Origin: Prevotella sp. UBA1395
GTDB lineage: Bacteria; Bacteroidota; Bacteroidia; Bacteroidales; Bacteroidaceae
DNA length: 7,680 nucleotides
NCBI GenBank assembly: GCA_002305235.1
Contig: DBQL01000094.1
Coordinates: forward strand, 1-7,680
Reading direction: 5' to 3'
A model generated the notes under the pieces. That model saw only the letters and a list, made by a program, of their open reading frames with translations, searched no databases and was not told the DNA's origin. How positions within the stretch are numbered: the stretch's first letter is position 1; the number at the start of each line of letters is the position of its first letter. A program made the translations under genes and the position numbers. Shown one piece after another: positions 1-6,530 of this stretch.

Positions 1-1056
1 CTGCTCGGCATCAACCCATGTGAGCTTCTTGCCGTTGTCGGCATCGTCGGATTCCCATCCGGTCTTGCCGGCCTCCACTTCCGTCGACTTCACGGCCGGA
101 CCCATGATATACATGTCTTCTTCGTTGAACATGATACGGTAGGTGGATGTGGTGAGATTCATCTGGAAGGTGTATGAGGTGGCATCGGCATACTTGCCCG
201 ACACCAATGGGTTGAGCGCCTGCGACTTGTTCGTGGCGGTGTTGCCCTTGAACAGACCACCCTCGAGCGCCGTGCCGTCCATACCACCGTCGCTACCATA
301 ATCTTGCACCTGCGGGCGGATGACATCGTCCCAGCGGGCACCCCAGTCTGTCGACGCGGATCCGGCAACCTGAGCGGAATCGGCCACGGCAAGATATAGC
401 TCGCCCCATCCGGCAGACGGTCTCGGAATGGTGACACGATAGACCACGCTGTCCATTGTCGCCTTGTCGTAGGCTGTCGTGGCATCGACCACGCCCACGC
501 CCGGCGTAGACTTGTAGAAAATCATGCGCTTCATCTTCGCGCGTCCGCTGGTTTGGTAAGGAAGAATATTCACCGCGGCATCGGCATCGGCAAAGTTACC
601 CACCACGTAATAGGACTTCTCCGTGTTTTCTACCAATGAATTTTGGTTGACATCAAGCTCGATCTGCCCGGCATTGCTGTTCTTGGACGCGTCAAACAAC
701 CATGTGTAAGACACGCCGTCGCCCGAGGGAAGCGAGAACATGAGGCCACCGTCGTTCTTGGTGCCATAGCTCTCATACCTTACATTGTCGTTGGTGGTCT
801 TGGTGTAAGTGAGGCTTTGGCCGGCTTTCGCAATCTGATAATCAGAAGAATAAGAATAGTATGACTTAGTCACCGTGGTTCCGACGCCCTGCACAATATA
901 ATAATGTATGTTTGTCAGAGATGTGCCTTTGTCCGCATTATACTTAGCCAGCAGGGTGGCCAAGCGGTCTTGCTTGAGGTTGAGCGTATAAAGGATGGTA
1001 GACAATGCGCCGCCATTCCTTGCGCGCGAGGGTGTCAACCGGAACTCCGTCAGCAT
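1..1056 (-). CDS. Downstream part of an interrupted secreted/surface multidomain protein (C-terminus outside window)
   Basis: This frame is open without a stop from 1086 to base 1 and continues off the left edge. It is the same frame as the 1839-1087 ORF and is separated from it only by the TAA at 1089-1087. The first ATG after that stop is at 1056-1054, so that start is given; no convincing ribosome-binding signal precedes it. The protein is rich in Thr, Ser, Tyr, Asn, Asp and Gly and has no signal peptide of its own, so alone it would probably not be exported. Two motifs recur: SYYVVGNFAD (codons near 615-590) and MYIMGPAV (near 114-91). Each follows a short beta-strand-like stretch, and they lie about 167 residues apart. 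This suggests tandem beta-sandwich domains, loosely like SusE/SusF-type glycan-binding lipoproteins of Bacteroidota, but no specific family is established. It is best read as the rest of the upstream gene, so it may be a pseudogene fragment. Confidence 0.6.
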   Translation of the reverse strand, partial: MLTEFRLTPSRARNGGALSTILYTLNLKQDRLATLLAKYNADKGTSLTNIHYYIVQGVGTTVTKSYYSYSSDYQIAKAGQSLTYTKTTNDNVRYESYGTKNDGGLMFSLPSGDGVSYTWLFDASKNSNAGQIELDVNQNSLVENTEKSYYVVGNFADADAAVNILPYQTSGRAKMKRMIFYKSTPGVGVVDATTAYDKATMDSVVYRVTIPRPSAGWGELYLAVADSAQVAGSASTDWGARWDDVIRPQVQDYGSDGGMDGTALEGGLFKGNTATNKSQALNPLVSGKYADATSYTFQMNLTTSTYRIMFNEEDMYIMGPAVKSTEVEAGKTGWESDDADNGKKLTWVDAEQ

Positions 1057-1086
1057 CTGGCCACCGGTCAACTCGGGGCTGACGAG

Positions 1087-1089
1087 TTA
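1087..1089 (-). other. In-frame TAA splitting one long surface-protein reading frame
   Basis: On the minus strand the codons read AAT ACC TAT TAA CTC GTC AGC. The frame is open for 250 codons before this stop and for all 362 codons after it inside the window. The stop takes the place of the second Tyr in a Tyr-Tyr-hydrophobic motif that recurs as SYYVVG near 612-601. One base change (TAT or TAC to TAA) would explain it. A sequencing or assembly error is the simplest alternative. Confidence 0.8.
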
Positions 1090-1839
1090 ATAGGTATTGC
1101 CTATCGAGTTGTCGGTGAGCGTGATGCTCGCGTCGGTGAAATTCAAGGTAAAGCCGTAAAGCGACGAATAGGTGGGATTGAACAGTGTCTTGGCCGAGGC
1201 ATCCGAAGTGAATGTCGTGCTCGTCGCCGTTCCGGGGGTGAGCGTTCCGTCGGTCGCCGTATAATAATTGTAGGTGCTCTCTCCGGTCACCTTACGCAGA
1301 TAGAACGGCGTAAGCGACGCGTCGATGGTCGTCCCCAACGTGATGGTCGTCCAGGTCGTGCAGTCGACAGAGATCTCATAGCCCGTACGCAAAGCCCAAG
1401 AGACTTTCAGGTTCACGCTGCCGGGGTTGCCGGTGTCGAAATTGGTAAGCTCGAACGTGAAATCATAGTCCTTGTAATCGGAATAGATTGCACTCAGGTC
1501 GATATACGCATTGGTGCTTACTGATTTCGTGTAAGTATCGTTTGAGCCGTTGCCCAAAGCCGCATCGGCATGATAATAGTAGTTGTCACCGCTATTATTA
1601 ATGTAAGGTTGCAAGTACAATTTCTTAGTGGTCGAACTAATGAAATTGGTGAACTTGGACCCCGGCCAAGTCTGTTTCCACGAATGAACACTACCGGTTG
1701 CGGAATGGCCGCCCATCTCAAATTGGTCGTTTCCAACATCCCATACACGGATGTAAGCTTTTTGAGCATTGACGACCGACGGCAGAAGGAATGCCATCAA
1801 CAGCATCAATAGTCTGTAATCAAATAGTTTTTTCATCAT
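1087..1839 (-). CDS. N-terminal part of a secreted/surface multidomain protein, ended by an in-frame TAA
   Basis: As written this encodes 250 residues. It starts at ATG 1839, immediately followed by a second ATG (MMKKLF). It has a clear Sec signal peptide: Lys at 3-4, a hydrophobic core at about residues 9-23, and a probable signal peptidase I site after VNA at residue 25. No lipobox Cys is present, so it is not a lipoprotein. The mature part is Thr/Ser/Tyr/Asn-rich and predicted all-beta, with a segment WKQTWPGSKFT (about residues 53-63) that loosely resembles starch-binding modules; this is only a resemblance. The ORF ends at ...DNSIGNTY-TAA, and the same frame continues for 362 codons after the stop. 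I therefore infer that the intact gene was at least 1839 bases and that this is its truncated front end. A promoter element and AT-rich leader lie upstream at 1946-1953. Exact function unknown; exported location is fairly certain. Confidence 0.7.
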   Translation of the reverse strand: MMKKLFDYRLLMLLMAFLLPSVVNAQKAYIRVWDVGNDQFEMGGHSATGSVHSWKQTWPGSKFTNFISSTTKKLYLQPYINNSGDNYYYHADAALGNGSNDTYTKSVSTNAYIDLSAIYSDYKDYDFTFELTNFDTGNPGSVNLKVSWALRTGYEISVDCTTWTTITLGTTIDASLTPFYLRKVTGESTYNYYTATDGTLTPGTATSTTFTSDASAKTLFNPTYSSLYGFTLNFTDASITLTDNSIGNTY

Positions 1840-1876
1840 TTAATTAATAAAATATTCAAAATTTTATAACTCATTC

Positions 1877-1900
1877 GCCTGCCTCCACAGGAGGACATGC
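1877..1900 (-). promoter_or_regulatory. Stem-loop in the leader of the surface-protein gene
   Basis: On the minus strand CCTCC and GGAGG pair around a 3-base loop (1894-1890 with 1886-1882). The stem extends imperfectly outward to 1900 and 1877. It sits about 40-60 bases before the ATG, within a leader of roughly 100 bases expected from the promoter at 1946-1953. The bases between the hairpin and the ATG are almost all A/T and contain no Shine-Dalgarno, as is usual in Bacteroidota. It could affect mRNA stability or translation, or could be incidental. Confidence 0.3.
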
Positions 1901-1945
1901 CATTGTTTGATAAATTGTGAGTATAATTATAGATCTCAGTTGATG

Positions 1946-1953
1946 CAAAAGTA
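1946..1953 (-). promoter_or_regulatory. Bacteroidota -7 promoter element for the surface-protein gene
   Basis: The minus strand reads TACTTTTG, an exact match to the TAnnTTTG -7 consensus of the Bacteroidota primary sigma factor. Transcription would start near 1940, giving a leader of about 100 bases before ATG 1839. A clear TTTG at the usual -33 spacing is not visible; only TTGTG, placed too close, was seen. The -7 match is seen directly; its use as a promoter is inferred. Confidence 0.5.
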
Positions 1954-2199
1954 AGCCACTATTCACAACGCACGACTATATTTTTGTAACAAATACACAA
2001 TTCTTTTGTGCAATCGATTACACGAATATGCCTTAAAACCCCATTTGCTTTCCACACATATCAAAATGTTATCTTGGGCAAAAGAAAAAATAAAAAACGG
2101 GTTACAAAGACACTAAAAACACACCAATCACACACTGACGGGTGACGATATGCGTCTTTGAAAATATCAATAAAATTTGATTGCAATTGCCTGTTGCAC
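1954..2199. other. AT-rich gene-free spacer
   Basis: This lies between the surface-protein promoter and the terminator of the upstream lipoprotein gene. With the leader at 1840-1945 it forms about 360 bases without a gene. It has no believable ORF on either strand and no tRNA-like cloverleaf or tandem repeat. The only small palindrome seen is GCAATTGC at 2183-2190. Upstream regulator binding sites for the surface-protein gene could lie here, but none can be named. Confidence 0.6.
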
Positions 2200-2239
2200 A
2201 AAAAAAGCAACCATGATGAAGGCAGTCATCATGGTTGCT
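2200..2239 (-). terminator. Rho-independent terminator of the lipoprotein gene
   Basis: GCAACCATGATGA at 2207-2219 and its exact reverse complement at 2226-2238 form a 13-bp stem with a 6-base loop; an A-T pair at 2206/2239 makes it 14 bp. On the minus strand the stem is followed by a run of seven T (2206-2200). It lies about 80 bases after the stop of the gene ending at 2317. It is a textbook intrinsic terminator for minus-strand transcription and insulates the surface-protein promoter region. Confidence 0.9.
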
Positions 2240-2316
2240 GAATGGGATGTTACCGCCCTTGCGGTTCACTGTCATGCCGTGGCGACAGCCATCGCCCGGC
2301 CGATGGGCCGCGCACG

Positions 2317-2709
2317 CTATTTCATATACCACACGCCGCGGTGCTCCAGCATAGGCACCACAACCTCTTCGCTGGTCTTGTCGCCATAGACCAAGATGAG
2401 AAACACTTGGGCCGAGTGGCTTGCCGTGTCGGCTTGTGCATTGGCAACGCGCACCTCGCTAATGCCCCGGTGCTTGTCTTGCTGCTCGCCCATGAACATC
2501 TTGGCATTGGCAAGGAGCTGCTCGCGATAGCTCTCGGGGATGGAGTCGGAACGGTAGCGGCCGTCGACAAATCGGTCATAGTGGCCCATGATCAAGGCTT
2601 CGTAGTAGGCTTTGGCCGTCTGCGCCGCCACTTCGCCGGCCGATGGTTCGCTCCCACAAGCCCAACACAGGGTGCAGAATCCAATGATGAACAAATATAT
2701 ACGTTTCAT
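2317..2709 (-). CDS. Small predicted lipoprotein, NTF2/DUF4878-like
   Basis: A protein of 130 residues from ATG 2709. A GTG at 2754 would add 15 residues, but the ATG start is chosen because it puts a normal signal sequence at the N-terminus: Lys-Arg at 2-3, a hydrophobic stretch to about residue 17, and the lipidation candidate Cys18 in LCWAC. Trp at -2 makes the lipobox unorthodox, though Bacteroidota lipoboxes are loose. The mature part has an N-terminal helix with AKAYYEALIMGHYDRFV, then two strand-like regions (AQVFLILVYGD and EEVVVPMLEHRGVWYMK). A helix followed by curved-sheet strands, ending in a Trp-Tyr strand, resembles NTF2-like DUF4878-type lipoproteins of Bacteroidales; this is inferred from pattern only. 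It lies 105 bases after der with no recognisable promoter between, so it may be partly read from der, and it has its own strong terminator. Probable envelope location; function unknown. Confidence 0.75.
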   Translation of the reverse strand: MKRIYLFIIGFCTLCWACGSEPSAGEVAAQTAKAYYEALIMGHYDRFVDGRYRSDSIPESYREQLLANAKMFMGEQQDKHRGISEVRVANAQADTASHSAQVFLILVYGDKTSEEVVVPMLEHRGVWYMK

Positions 2710-2735
2710 GAATGGTGCGAAAAATATTTGCACAA

Positions 2736-2802
2736 CCCGTGCATCACGTTGCACGGGAAAAGCAATCGCCCTTCATGCCCACCCGTGGGGGACGCAAAGG
2801 GC
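2736..2802 (-). terminator. Two hairpins between der and the lipoprotein gene; possible weak terminator or attenuator
   Basis: On the minus strand the first structure pairs 2802-2797 with 2773-2768 (GCCCTT/AAGGGC). An inner stem pairs 2789-2785 with 2782-2778 (CCCAC/GTGGG), and TTTT follows closely. The second is a perfect 8-bp stem, CCCGTGCA/TGCACGGG (2757-2750 with 2743-2736), with a 6-base loop and a T-rich but broken tract ending before ATG 2709. Neither has a clean U-run directly after the stem, so partial termination or mRNA processing after der is more likely than full termination. Confidence 0.4.
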
Positions 2803-2814
2803 GAGATATAAGGG

Positions 2815-4128
2815 TTATTTCTTGCGGATAAAAACATTGATCGGACAGCCGTGCATGGTCCAGTTCTCCCGAATCTTGTTCTCCAAGAAGCGGCGGTAGT
2901 TCTCCTTGACATACTGCGGCAGGTTGGCATAGAACACGAAAGAGGGTATCTGCGTGTTGGGAAGCTGCGAGCAATACTTGATCTTGATGTATTTGCCCTT
3001 GATCGACGGGGGTGGTGTCTGCTCGATGATGGGCAGCATCACCTCGTTGAGTTTGGTCGTTCCGATGCGCATCTCGCGGTTCTGATAGACCTCTTTGGCT
3101 GTTTCGAGCACCTTGAAAATGCGCTGCTTGGTCACCGCCGACGCAAAGATGATGGGGAAATCGACAAACGGAGCCATGCGCTCGCGGATGGCATTCTCGA
3201 AGGTCTTGATGACCTTCTGGTCCTTGTCTTCCACCAAATCCCACTTGTTGACCACCACCACGAGACTCTTGTTGTTGCGCTGGATGAGCTGAAAGATATT
3301 CATGTCTTGCGCCTCGATGCCTCGCGTGGCATCGATCATGAGTATGCACACGTCGCTGTTCTCTATGGCACGGATGCTGCGCATGACGCTATAAAACTCC
3401 AAATCCTCCGTTACCTTGTTCTTGCGGCGTATGCCTGCCGTGTCGACAAGGTAGAAATCGAACCCGAACTTGTTGAAACGCGTGTAGATACTGTCGCGTG
3501 TCGTACCGGCAATCTCGGTCACGATGTTGCGCTCTTCGCCGATGAAGGCGTTGATGATGCTCGACTTTCCGGCATTGGGACGGCCCACGACGGCAAAGCG
3601 CGGAATCTCCTCTTGAATGTCTTCCTTGTTTTCTGAGGGTAGCTTGGATAACACGATGTCGAGCAAATCGCCCGTTCCGCCACCCGTGGCGGCACTCACA
3701 CACACCGGGTCGCCCAAGCCGAGCTTATAGAATTCGGCCGCGACATACGCCTCGCCACTATTGTCTACCTTGTTGGCCACAAGGATAACGGGCAGCTTGG
3801 CACGCCTGAGGATCATGGCAACATCCTCGTCCCAGTCGGTGAGACCGGTCTCCACGTCGACAAGGAAGAGCACGAGGTCGGCCTCTTCGGACGCGATTTT
3901 CACCTGTTGGCGTATCGCGTCCTCAAAAATATCGTCAGACTTGACCACCCAACCACCGGTGTCTACCACCGAGAACTCTTTGCCATTCCAGCTGCATTTG
4001 CCATACTGGCGGTCGCGGGTAGTGCCGGCCACATCACTGACAATGGCGTGACGGGTCTGGGTCAATCGATTGAAAAGCGTAGACTTGCCTACATTCGGGC
4101 GGCCTACGATAGCTACTAAATTTGCCAT
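2815..4128 (-). CDS. der: Ribosome-assembly GTPase Der (EngA), two G domains
   Basis: A 437-residue essential-type GTPase that acts late in 50S subunit assembly, with the usual family length and architecture. G domain 1 has GRPNVGKST (9-17), a switch-I TT at 36-37, DTGG (56-59), NKVD (119-122) and SAATG (145-149). G domain 2 has GRPNAGKSS (182-190), TT at 209-210, DTAG (229-232) and NKWD (294-297). The C-terminal KH-like domain covers about 350-437 and ends in the basic tail FIRKK. All nucleotide-binding motifs look intact. The start is ATG 4128, giving [12 protein letters not shown]; the P-loop lies right at the N-terminus as in orthologues, so no other start is needed. The 195-base gap to era contains era's terminator, so der needs its own promoter within about 130 bases upstream. 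I see no good TAnnTTTG there, only a short 5-bp hairpin at 4216-4229. The stop is TAA. Confidence 0.98.
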   Translation of the reverse strand: MANLVAIVGRPNVGKSTLFNRLTQTRHAIVSDVAGTTRDRQYGKCSWNGKEFSVVDTGGWVVKSDDIFEDAIRQQVKIASEEADLVLFLVDVETGLTDWDEDVAMILRRAKLPVILVANKVDNSGEAYVAAEFYKLGLGDPVCVSAATGGGTGDLLDIVLSKLPSENKEDIQEEIPRFAVVGRPNAGKSSIINAFIGEERNIVTEIAGTTRDSIYTRFNKFGFDFYLVDTAGIRRKNKVTEDLEFYSVMRSIRAIENSDVCILMIDATRGIEAQDMNIFQLIQRNNKSLVVVVNKWDLVEDKDQKVIKTFENAIRERMAPFVDFPIIFASAVTKQRIFKVLETAKEVYQNREMRIGTTKLNEVMLPIIEQTPPPSIKGKYIKIKYCSQLPNTQIPSFVFYANLPQYVKENYRRFLENKIRENWTMHGCPINVFIRKK

Positions 4129-4257
4129 GTTGCGTTTGGTCTGTCCCCCGTTGCCGAGGGATGGGCGAGGTCATGCGCCCGATTGATATTTGCCGAGGAT
4201 GACCATTCCCCAGCCCTTGCGTCTGCAAGAGTTTGTCCTACATACAGTCAGGACGAG

Positions 4258-4300
4258 AAAAAAAGGCATGCGGCATAACCAACGGCTGCCGCCTCATGCC
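4258..4300 (-). terminator. Rho-independent terminator after era
   Basis: On the minus strand GGCAT (4300-4296) and GCGGC pair with GCCGC and ATGCC (ending at 4265), with a 3-base bulge on the 5' side. A further AGCC/GGTT pairing lies inside, and a run of seven T (4264-4258) follows directly. The hairpin begins 23 bases after the era stop codon. It separates era transcription from der. Confidence 0.85.
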
Positions 4301-4323
4301 GGAGATGGTGAGACACCAAGGCC

Positions 4324-5205
4324 TCACTGCGGATTATATCCGAACTGATCAAGCTCTTTGGGCGAGTTGCGCCAGTCTTTATCGACCTTGACAAAGATCT
4401 CGAGGAATATCTTTTTGCCGAAGAATCGCTCGAGGCTCTTGCGTGCCTCTGTCGACACCTTCTTCAGCGCCATGCCCTGATGGCCGATGATAATGCCCTT
4501 CTGCGTGTCGCGCTCCACATAGATCACGGCGTTGATGTGCACATGACGGTCGTCTTCCTTGAACTGCTCCACCACCACTTCGACCGAATAGGGAATCTCC
4601 TTGTCGTAATAACGCAGGATCTTCTCGCGGATGATCTCAGACACAAAGAAGCGCGCGGGCTTGTCGGTGAGCTGGTCTTTGTCGAAATATGCGGGGCTTT
4701 CGGGCAGCAGCTCGCCGATGCGTTTCATGAGGATATCGGTGCCAAACTTGTTCTTAGCCGAGATGGGCAGTATCTCGGCATTGGGCAGCAGCGCGTGCCA
4801 TCGCTCCACGATATCGCCCAGACGCTGCTGGTCGGTCTCGTCGATCTTGTTGATGAGCAGCAGCACGGGAATGGTCATGGTCTTCACGCGGTCGAGGAAA
4901 TCCATGTTTTTCTCCGGATTCTCCACCACGTCGGTCACATAGAGAAGGATGTCTGCGTCGGCCAATGCCGACTCCGAGAAGGCCAGCATCATCTCCTGCA
5001 TCTTGTAGTTGGGCTTGAGTACACCCGGGGTATCAGAGAAGACAATCTGCATGTCGGGCGTGTTGACAATGCCCATGATGCGGTGCCGGGTGGTCTGTGC
5101 CTTGAAAGTGGCGATGCTGATCTTCTCGCCCACCAGCTGATTCATGAGCGTCGACTTGCCCACATTGGGATTTCCTACGATATTTACGAATCCTGCCTTG
5201 TGCAT
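4324..5205 (-). CDS. era: 30S-assembly GTPase Era
   Basis: A 293-residue GTPase that binds the 3' end of 16S rRNA through a KH domain during 30S maturation. Motifs, counted from ATG 5205: GNPNVGKST (11-19), switch-I QTTRHR (37-42), DTPG (58-61), NKID (119-122), SAK (149-151), and the KH signature GHQG (241-244) within IIIGHQG. The length is normal. The frame extends upstream to ATG 5235 and TTG 5238, adding 10-11 residues. I prefer ATG 5205 because MHKAGFVNIVGNPN matches the usual Bacteroidales start, and because the upstream starts lie only 5-8 bases from a strong terminator hairpin (5243-5283). It is the fourth gene after yceD-rpmF-fabH but lies beyond that hairpin, so it is fed either by read-through or by a very close promoter. 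A one-mismatch -7-like TATTCTTG lies at 5243-5236. The stop is TGA. Confidence 0.97.
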   Translation of the reverse strand: MHKAGFVNIVGNPNVGKSTLMNQLVGEKISIATFKAQTTRHRIMGIVNTPDMQIVFSDTPGVLKPNYKMQEMMLAFSESALADADILLYVTDVVENPEKNMDFLDRVKTMTIPVLLLINKIDETDQQRLGDIVERWHALLPNAEILPISAKNKFGTDILMKRIGELLPESPAYFDKDQLTDKPARFFVSEIIREKILRYYDKEIPYSVEVVVEQFKEDDRHVHINAVIYVERDTQKGIIIGHQGMALKKVSTEARKSLERFFGKKIFLEIFVKVDKDWRNSPKELDQFGYNPQ

Positions 5206-5242
5206 ATTCGGGAAAAAATTGGGGTTGATTATCATCAAGAAT

Positions 5243-5283
5243 AAAAAAACGCATGATTCATAGGAATGAAGGATGCGTTTTTT
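5243..5283. terminator. Bidirectional-type hairpin terminator between fabH and era
   Basis: AAAAAACGCAT (5244-5254) pairs with ATGCGTTTTTT (5273-5283), and an inner TTCAT/ATGAA stem (5257-5261 with 5266-5270) closes a 4-base loop. A-runs on the left and T-runs on the right give a U-tract on either strand. For minus-strand transcription it lies 22 bases after the fabH stop and would terminate the yceD-rpmF-fabH message. It also lies only about 38 bases before the era ATG, so it may be leaky or act as an attenuator. Confidence 0.85.
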
Positions 5284-5305
5284 ATTCGATTTCTATGGGT
5301 ATCTG

Positions 5306-6325
5306 TTATTTGCTCTCGGCCACCGCCGCACCGTCGTACCCCCACTTGTAATAGGAGGCACCATGCACGAATCCGGCTCCGAAAGCTGTCATGATGATGT
5401 TATCACCCTTCTTGAGCAGAGCCTCGTTGTCCCATAAAGCCAACGGAATGGTGGCCGAACTGGTGTTGCCATAGCGGTCGATGTTGATCATGACCTTATC
5501 CAAGGGGATGTCGGCACGCTTGGCCACGGCCTCGATAATCCTGAGGTTGGCCTCGTGGGGCACCACCCAGTCGATGTCGGCAGCCAGCATGTCGTTGCGC
5601 TTGAGAATCTCAGCCAAATCGTCGCCCATGTCGGTCACCGCGTGGCGAAACACATTGCGGCCTTCCTGATACACATAATGGAGATGATGGTCAATGGTGA
5701 AGTGTGATGCCGGGCATACGCTTCCTCCGGCCTTCTGGTGCAGGAACGGGAGTCCCTTGCCGTCGGTGCGGAGGAAAGAGTCCTGAAATCCCACTTCCTC
5801 GTCTTCTGTGGCCTCTACCAATACGGCACCGGCGCCGTCGCCGAACAATACGCAGGTCTGGCGATCGGTATAGTCGGTGATAGACGACATCTTCTCTGCC
5901 GAGATGACAATGATCTTCTTGTACCGGCCGCTCTGGATCAGCGCCGAGGCGGTATCCATCGCGTACAGGAATCCACAGCACGCGCAAGAAATGTCGAAGG
6001 CATGCGCGTTTTTCAGTCCGAGCTTGCCAAGGACGATACTTGCCGTAGACGGAAACATGTAATCAGGGGTGGTGGTGGAGAGGATGAGCGCATCGATGGA
6101 GTCGGGATCGACACCCGTCTTCCGAAGCAATTGCTTGGCAGCCTTGCGCGCCATGTAACTGCTTCCGAGGCCTTCTTCCTTGAGAATATGGCGCTCCTTG
6201 ATGCCCACACGCGTAATAATCCACTCGTCACTGGTGTCTACCATGCGCGACAATTCCTCGTTGGTGAGGACATAGTCGGGCACATAGCCGCCAATTCCCG
6301 TAATTACTGCGTTAATCTTGCCCAT
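5306..6325 (-). CDS. fabH: 3-oxoacyl-[acyl-carrier-protein] synthase III (FabH)
   Basis: A 339-residue cytosolic thiolase-fold enzyme that condenses an acyl-CoA primer with malonyl-ACP, the first elongation step of type II fatty acid synthesis. By alignment to E. coli FabH the catalytic triad is Cys116 (in [10 protein letters not shown]), His257 ([10 protein letters not shown]) and Asn287 ([10 protein letters not shown]). The glycine-rich C-terminal FGAGFVHGA is present, and the length is typical. Two details differ from the form I remember as usual: Cys114 and Cys117 flank the catalytic Cys where Ala and Ser/Ala are common, and Glu258 follows the catalytic His where Gln is common. The start is ATG 6325, which overlaps the rpmF TAA by one base (TAATG), implying translational coupling. 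It belongs to the yceD-rpmF-fabH operon read from the promoter at 7076-7083 and ends at the hairpin 5243-5283. A bc-type branched-chain preference cannot be judged from sequence alone. Confidence 0.97.
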   Translation of the reverse strand: MGKINAVITGIGGYVPDYVLTNEELSRMVDTSDEWIITRVGIKERHILKEEGLGSSYMARKAAKQLLRKTGVDPDSIDALILSTTTPDYMFPSTASIVLGKLGLKNAHAFDISCACCGFLYAMDTASALIQSGRYKKIIVISAEKMSSITDYTDRQTCVLFGDGAGAVLVEATEDEEVGFQDSFLRTDGKGLPFLHQKAGGSVCPASHFTIDHHLHYVYQEGRNVFRHAVTDMGDDLAEILKRNDMLAADIDWVVPHEANLRIIEAVAKRADIPLDKVMINIDRYGNTSSATIPLALWDNEALLKKGDNIIMTAFGAGFVHGASYYKWGYDGAAVAESK

Positions 6326-6510
6326 TATTCAGCAGCTTCCTTGACAATAGCAACCTTTCCACGATAGTATCCGCAGGTGGGACACACGGTGTGGTACACA
6401 TAGTATGCGCCACAGTTAGGACATACGGCCAATGTAGGGGCTACTGCCTTATCATGAGTTCTTCTTTTAAGTGTACGAGTCTTCGACTGTCTTCTTTTAG
6501 GATGTGCCAT
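6325..6510 (-). CDS. rpmF: 50S ribosomal protein L32 (bL32)
   Basis: A 61-residue, strongly basic N-terminus ([17 protein letters not shown]) is followed by a four-Cys zinc ribbon: CPNC at 30-33 and CPTC at 43-46. This is the zinc-binding form of L32, so it should need Zn2+ for folding. L32 is a structural protein of the large ribosomal subunit. The length and motif order match the family. It starts at ATG 6510, 20 bases after the yceD stop, with a short A/T palindrome in place of a Shine-Dalgarno. Its TAA shares a base with the fabH ATG. The pairing with yceD upstream and fabH downstream is the arrangement widely seen in bacteria. No second, Cys-free L32 paralogue is seen in this window. Confidence 0.97.
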   Translation of the reverse strand: MAHPKRRQSKTRTLKRRTHDKAVAPTLAVCPNCGAYYVYHTVCPTCGYYRGKVAIVKEAAE

Positions 6511-6514
6511 AACT

Positions 6515-6529
6515 TTAAAACTGTTTTAA
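6515..6529 (-). repeat. 15-base palindrome in the yceD-rpmF gap
   Basis: TTAAAAC-T-GTTTTAA is a perfect 7-bp inverted repeat around one base. It covers the translation-initiation region of rpmF, 5 to 19 bases before its ATG. It is all A/T apart from one C/G pair, so the RNA hairpin would be weak. It could be an operator-like site for autoregulation or simple AT-rich spacer. Confidence 0.35.
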
Positions 6530-6530
6530 T

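Noticed and set aside
1087..1089. Stop-codon reassignment, selenocysteine or programmed phase variation at the in-frame TAA
   Set aside because: TAA is the normal stop of der, fabH, rpmF and yceD here, so it is not reassigned. Selenocysteine uses TGA. There is no homopolymer, short tandem repeat or inverted repeat at the site to drive switching.
904..1524. 206-codon plus-strand open frame opposite the surface-protein gene
   Set aside because: It lies across the in-frame stop on the opposite strand, but its product is low-complexity, Arg/Gly-rich and domain-less. The minus frame is open over the same bases and has a signal peptide and a promoter.
1840..2199. Possible small RNA, tRNA or riboswitch in the gene-free region
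   Set aside because: No cloverleaf, no known riboswitch core and no terminator on the surface-protein side; only one short stem and AT-rich sequence.
2744..3349. 201-codon minus-strand frame overlapping der
   Set aside because: Out-of-frame shadow inside der; it is His/Gln/Arg-rich without domain features.
2851..3636. 261-codon plus-strand open frame opposite der
   Set aside because: Antisense shadow of der; the Der GTPase motifs on the other strand are unmistakable, and the His/Asp/Leu-rich antisense product matches nothing I recognise.
4129..4257. Promoter for der
   Set aside because: One is expected because era has its own terminator, but no TAnnTTTG match is visible on the minus strand. 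Small hairpins at 4216-4229 and 4235-4254 are too short to interpret.
4480..5244. 254-codon plus-strand open frame opposite era
   Set aside because: Antisense shadow of era, with His/Val/Leu-rich composition typical of reversed coding sequence.
5738..6367. 209-codon plus-strand open frame opposite fabH
   Set aside because: Antisense shadow of fabH and rpmF; no start signal or domain.
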